From the NCBI GenBank assembly GCA_012522255.1, contig JAAYKT010000114.1:1-9013 (forward strand): 9,013 nucleotides of DNA, written 5' to 3'. Each line of letters starts with the position of its first letter. Positions within the stretch are counted from its first letter, which is position 1. The notes below the pieces were generated by a model. The model saw only the letters and a list, made by a program, of their open reading frames with translations, did no database searches and was not told where the DNA came from. Below are positions 5,770 through 9,013 of the stretch, one piece after another. The DNA is from Clostridiales bacterium (GTDB taxonomy: Bacteria > Bacillota > Clostridia > Lutisporales > Lutisporaceae). The position numbers and the translations under genes are program-made.

Positions 5770-8424
5770 TTACTTATTCTGGACTTGTTTAATTAGCCCT
5801 TTTGCTTTAATAACAGCCTGTGCTGCTGCCAACCTTGCTATTGGCACCCTAAAAGGCGAACAGGATACATAATCAAGCCCTAACCCGTGACAGAACTCCA
5901 CAGATAAAGGTTCACCTCCATGTTCACCACAGATACCTAATTTAATATCAGGCCTTTGCTTCCTCCCCAATTCCACGGCAAGTTTCATAAGTCTTCCTAC
6001 ACCTTTTCTGTCGATGCTCTGGAATGGATCGAATTGCAGTATTTTTTTGTTCAGGTAGTCTTCTATAACTTTTCCGGCATCATCCCGTGACAGACCATAG
6101 GCCATTTGTGTCAAGTCATTCGTACCAAAGGAAAAGAATTCCGCTTCCACGGCTATATCATCTGCAACTAAACATGCCCTGGGTATTTCAATCATAGTTC
6201 CATACAAATACTTCAGTTCTATATCGGATTCTTTTATTAACTCATCTGCAATTTTAACAACAACATCTTTTATATAGGTCAATTCTTTTGGTTTTACTAC
6301 CAATGGTATCATTATTTCAGGCTTTACATCTATACCTTCTTCTTTTTTTACATATATGGCTGCTTCTATAATAGCCCTTGTTTGCATTTCTGCAATTTCA
6401 GGATAAGATATAGCCAAGCGGCATCCTCTATGTCCGAGCATAGGGTTGACTTCCTTTAAATCTTCCACCCGAATTTTCAATTTCCCAAAATCTATTTTCA
6501 TTTCATTTGCTAATTCTTTTAAGCTTTCATCATCTTTCGGTAAGAATTCATGCAAGGGAGGGTCTAACAACCTGATAGTTATAGGCCTTGGCCCCATTGC
6601 TTTGAAGATACCGATAAAATCCTCTTTTTGCATAGGCAGAATCTTTTTTAGTGCTGCACGCCTTTGTTCTACATTATCAGATAATATCATTTCTCTTACT
6701 GCCGCAATTCTGTCTTCTTCAAAAAACATATGTTCCGTTCTGCAAAGTCCTATTCCTTCAGCGCCTAATTCCACTGCTTTCGCCGCATCCTTTGGTGTAT
6801 CGGCATTTGCCCTGACTCTAAGCCTTCTAATCTTGTCAGCCCATGACATCAATGTTATATATTGTGAACTTAATTCAGGTTCAAGGGTTTGTATAACTCC
6901 TTCATAAACATTTCCGCTGCTACCGTTTAGGGATATATAATCTCCTTCATTAAATACCTTGTCATCTACGATAAAATGTTTTAAATTTTCATTTACTTTG
7001 ATTGCTTCACAACCTGCCACGCAACATTTTCCCATACCCCTTGCCACAACAGCAGCGTGGGAAGTCATTCCACCTCTTGATGTCAAAATCCCTTTTGCTT
7101 CTACCATTCCTTCTATATCCTCGGGAGAAGTCTCCTGTCTTACCAAAATGACTTGTTCGCCTCTCTTTGATGCAATAACCGCCTCCGCGGCTGAAAAATA
7201 TATTCTTCCGCTGGAAGCACCCGGTGAAGCAGGCAATCCTTTTGCAATCGGCTTGGTATTCTTTAATATATTCTTATCAAAGGTGGGATGGAGAAGATGC
7301 ATTATTTGAGATGGGTCAACTCTTAGAAGAGCCTCCTCCTCGTTTAATTTGCCTTCGCCTACCGATTCTACTGCAATCCTTACTGCAGCTTCTACAGTTC
7401 TTTTACCGTTTCTGGTTTGTAATATAAACAATTTTCCCTTTTCTATTGTAAATTCAATATCTTGCATGTCTTTATAATGATTTTCTAGCAAGTCTGCTAT
7501 CTCTGCAAATTGTCTATAAATTTCCGGCATAACATCTTTCAGTATTTCTATGTCAAGAGGTGTTCTTATACCTGCAACAACATCTTCACCTTGTGCATTT
7601 ATCAAAAATTCACCAAACAGCTTTTTTTCACCGGTGGCTGGGTTTCTGGTAAATGCTACTCCGGTGCCGCAATCATCTCCCATGTTCCCAAAAACCATAG
7701 ATTGAACATTCACCGCTGTTCCAAGGTTGTCGGAAATATTATGAATTCTTCTATATATAACAGCTCTTTCGGTATTCCAGGACTTAAATACCGCTTCTAT
7801 TGCAAGCAGTAATTGTTCTTTTGGATTTTCCGGAAACTCTTTTTCAGTTTCCTTTTTGTATAGTTTTTTAAATTCTTTCACTACATCTTTTAATGTTTCG
7901 GCATTTAATTCAGTATCCGACTCCACTTTCGTTTTTACCTTGAAGCCATCAAATATTTCGTCAAATTTATTCTTATCTATGTTCATAACTACGTTCCCAT
8001 ACATTTGAATGAATCTTCTGTAACTATCATAGGCAAATCTTTCGTTATTTGAATTTTTGGCTAAAGCATCAACTGTATCATCGTTCAATCCCAAATTTAA
8101 TATTGTATCCATCATCCCGGGCATTGAAAATTTAGCCCCGGACCTAACAGATACAACCAAAGGATTTTCCTTATCATCAAATGTTTTATTCGTTTTATTT
8201 TCCAATTCTTTAATTTTTATATTTATTTCCCCTATAAGTTCATCCCATAGTTTATGGTTTTTTTCATAATACATATTGCATGCTTCTGTTGTAATCGTGA
8301 ATCCCTGAGGTACGGGTAAACCGATATTGCTCATTTCAGCAAGGTTGGCTCCTTTGCCTCCCAATAAGTCTTTCATTTCTGCCGTGCCTTCGTTAAAATT
8401 GTAAATGTACTTTTTCATTTTCAT
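5770..8424 (-). CDS. ppdK: Pyruvate, phosphate dikinase
   Basis: This cytoplasmic enzyme interconverts pyruvate + ATP + phosphate and PEP + AMP + pyrophosphate. In anaerobes it often runs towards pyruvate in glycolysis, and it can also make PEP. From the chosen start the protein has 884 residues, close to the roughly 875 of clostridial PPDKs. Domains in order are the N-terminal ATP-grasp nucleotide-binding part (GGKGANLAEM at 22-31, VRSGAKFSMPGMMDT near 93-107), the central phosphohistidine domain (GGMTSHAAV with catalytic His456 at nt 7057-7059), and the C-terminal PEP/pyruvate barrel (CRTEHMFF about 561-568, GHRGCRL about 664-670, SFGTNDLTQ, GICGEHGGEP with catalytic Cys832). These catalytic positions sit one residue from His455 and Cys831 of the Clostridium symbiosum enzyme. 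Thr454, two residues before the histidine, is the position phosphorylated by the PPDK regulatory protein family. The gene lies downstream of a ppsR-type gene and ends at its own terminator. Confidence 0.96.
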   Translation of the reverse strand: MKMKKYIYNFNEGTAEMKDLLGGKGANLAEMSNIGLPVPQGFTITTEACNMYYEKNHKLWDELIGEINIKIKELENKTNKTFDDKENPLVVSVRSGAKFSMPGMMDTILNLGLNDDTVDALAKNSNNERFAYDSYRRFIQMYGNVVMNIDKNKFDEIFDGFKVKTKVESDTELNAETLKDVVKEFKKLYKKETEKEFPENPKEQLLLAIEAVFKSWNTERAVIYRRIHNISDNLGTAVNVQSMVFGNMGDDCGTGVAFTRNPATGEKKLFGEFLINAQGEDVVAGIRTPLDIEILKDVMPEIYRQFAEIADLLENHYKDMQDIEFTIEKGKLFILQTRNGKRTVEAAVRIAVESVGEGKLNEEEALLRVDPSQIMHLLHPTFDKNILKNTKPIAKGLPASPGASSGRIYFSAAEAVIASKRGEQVILVRQETSPEDIEGMVEAKGILTSRGGMTSHAAVVARGMGKCCVAGCEAIKVNENLKHFIVDDKVFNEGDYISLNGSSGNVYEGVIQTLEPELSSQYITLMSWADKIRRLRVRANADTPKDAAKAVELGAEGIGLCRTEHMFFEEDRIAAVREMILSDNVEQRRAALKKILPMQKEDFIGIFKAMGPRPITIRLLDPPLHEFLPKDDESLKELANEMKIDFGKLKIRVEDLKEVNPMLGHRGCRLAISYPEIAEMQTRAIIEAAIYVKKEEGIDVKPEIMIPLVVKPKELTYIKDVVVKIADELIKESDIELKYLYGTMIEIPRACLVADDIAVEAEFFSFGTNDLTQMAYGLSRDDAGKVIEDYLNKKILQFDPFQSIDRKGVGRLMKLAVELGRKQRPDIKLGICGEHGGEPLSVEFCHGLGLDYVSCSPFRVPIARLAAAQAVIKAKGLIKQVQNK

Positions 8425-8432
8425 GTGCTTTG

Positions 8433-8438
8433 CTCCTT
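8433..8438 (-). promoter_or_regulatory. Ribosome binding site that fixes the ppdK start
   Basis: Read on the minus strand this is AAGGAG, 8 nt before the ATG at 8424. The longer open frame begins at an ATG at 8451 that has no purine-rich site before it. The protein from 8424 begins MKMKKYIYNFNEG, matching the usual PPDK N-terminus. The nine residues added by the longer frame include the Shine-Dalgarno sequence itself, so they are very probably untranslated. Confidence 0.8.
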
Positions 8439-8472
8439 TTATTTTTATCATTGTTTTAATTAAAATTATGTA

Positions 8473-8487
8473 TTTTGTAGTACAAAA
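8473..8487. promoter_or_regulatory. 15-bp palindrome upstream of ppdK, possible operator
   Basis: TTTTGTA-G-TACAAAA is a perfect 7-bp inverted repeat around one base. It sits in the 84-bp gap between the ppsR-like remnant and ppdK, about 50 bp before the ppdK start. The compact symmetric form suits a repressor site or a short hairpin. I could not match it to a known regulator. No clear promoter is visible in the gap; CATAAT just downstream of the palindrome on the minus strand resembles a -10 box but lacks a good -35. Confidence 0.4.
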
Positions 8488-8508
8488 AATAGAAATTGAA
8501 TTTATATA

Positions 8509-9013
8509 TTAATTTGCTGAACCCTCTTGCTCTTTCAATGCTTTTAATATTATACCTGCCGTCTCTTCAATAGCCATATCAGTAACATCAATTATTTGAC
8601 ATCCTATATCATCCATTACAGACTTTGCATACTCAAGTTCTTTTTTTATACGATTCATATTGGCATAGTTTGCTTCATAGTTTAACCCAAGAGTTTTTAG
8701 CCTCCCTTGCCTTATAGCATTAAGTTTGTCGGGAATGGTAATAAGCCCGAATATTTTCTTAGGTGATACATCATATATTTCTTTTGGAGGTTAATTTCAG
8801 GTGCCAGAGGGATATTCGCTACTTTTACATATTTATTCGCTAAATACATTCCCAAAGGTGTTTTTGATGTTCTGGAAACACCAATTAATATAACATCTGC
8901 TTTTTTAATACCTTTTGTATCTTTACCATCATCATATTTTACTGCAAATTCAATTGCCTCAACTTTTTTAAAATATTCTTTATCAAGTTGTCTGATTATA
9001 CCCGGTACATAAA
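8509..9013 (-). pseudogene. ppsR: PPDK/PEP-synthetase regulatory protein (kinase-pyrophosphorylase), frameshifted and partial
   Basis: This family (DUF299; PpsR/YqfL/plant RP) inactivates PPDK or PEP synthase by ADP-dependent phosphorylation of a threonine near the catalytic histidine, and reactivates it by phosphate-dependent removal. The upstream part (9011 down to 8793, 73 codons) shows EYFKKVEAIEFAVKYDDGKD and the P-loop-like GVSRTSKTPLG, both family hallmarks, ending IPLAPEI. The downstream part (8790 to the TAA at 8509) continues in another frame with PPKEIYDVSPKKIFGL, IRQGRLKTLGLN, ELEYAKSVMDDIGCQIIDVT and AIEETA, again clear family matches. One base is missing at about 8789-8790: a third C in the CC run would restore I-N-P-P. 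As read, translation would leave the frame there and stop at 8712-8714. The first ~100 residues lie beyond the window. The family is firm; whether the break is real or a sequence error is open. Confidence 0.85.

Noticed and set aside
6446..7812. Several plus-strand open frames of 67-153 codons opposite ppdK
   Set aside because: They are antisense to a highly conserved enzyme gene, have low-complexity Ser/Leu/Ile-rich composition typical of shadow frames, and no start signals.

Overview
The window looks like a low-GC Firmicute, most likely a clostridial-type anaerobe. The reasons are the AT-rich sequence, the strong AGGAGG-like ribosome binding sites, the short Rho-independent terminators with U-rich tails, the pairing of a PEP-synthetase-regulatory-protein family gene (ppsR/yqfL) with pyruvate, phosphate dikinase, and a lipoprotein-type solute-binding protein. 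The species cannot be named from the sequence alone.

Layout from left to right. Positions 1-491 (+) hold the 3' part of a Nudix hydrolase gene. It converges on a five-gene minus-strand operon (562-5270) that reads livJ-livH-livM-livG-livF in transcription order and encodes a complete branched-chain (hydrophobic) amino-acid ABC importer. A hairpin terminator at 513-550 separates the convergent units. A strong 14-bp hairpin lies between livJ and livH. A gene-free stretch of about 500 bp (5271-5769) follows. It should contain the liv promoter and holds several inverted and direct repeats, plus the terminator of the next gene. Positions 5770-8424 (-) encode pyruvate, phosphate dikinase (ppdK). 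Its start is best placed 27 bases inside the longest open frame, where there is a good ribosome binding site. Upstream of it, at 8509-9013 (-), is the C-terminal part of the PPDK/PEP-synthetase regulatory protein gene, interrupted by a one-base frameshift and running off the window edge.

How the genes work together. The liv products form one transporter: LivJ captures substrate outside the membrane, LivH and LivM form the channel, and LivG and LivF hydrolyse ATP. PPDK interconverts pyruvate and PEP using ATP/AMP and phosphate/pyrophosphate. The adjacent ppsR-family protein would normally switch the dikinase off and on by phosphorylating and dephosphorylating a threonine two residues before its catalytic histidine, and that Thr-Ser-His motif is intact here. 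The frameshift in the regulator is the most notable observation: it is either a real loss of this control or a one-base sequence error in a short C run.

No IS element, CRISPR array, tRNA or rRNA was seen, and nothing suggests a wholly new system. The less explained parts are the repeats in the liv leader region and the palindrome upstream of ppdK.
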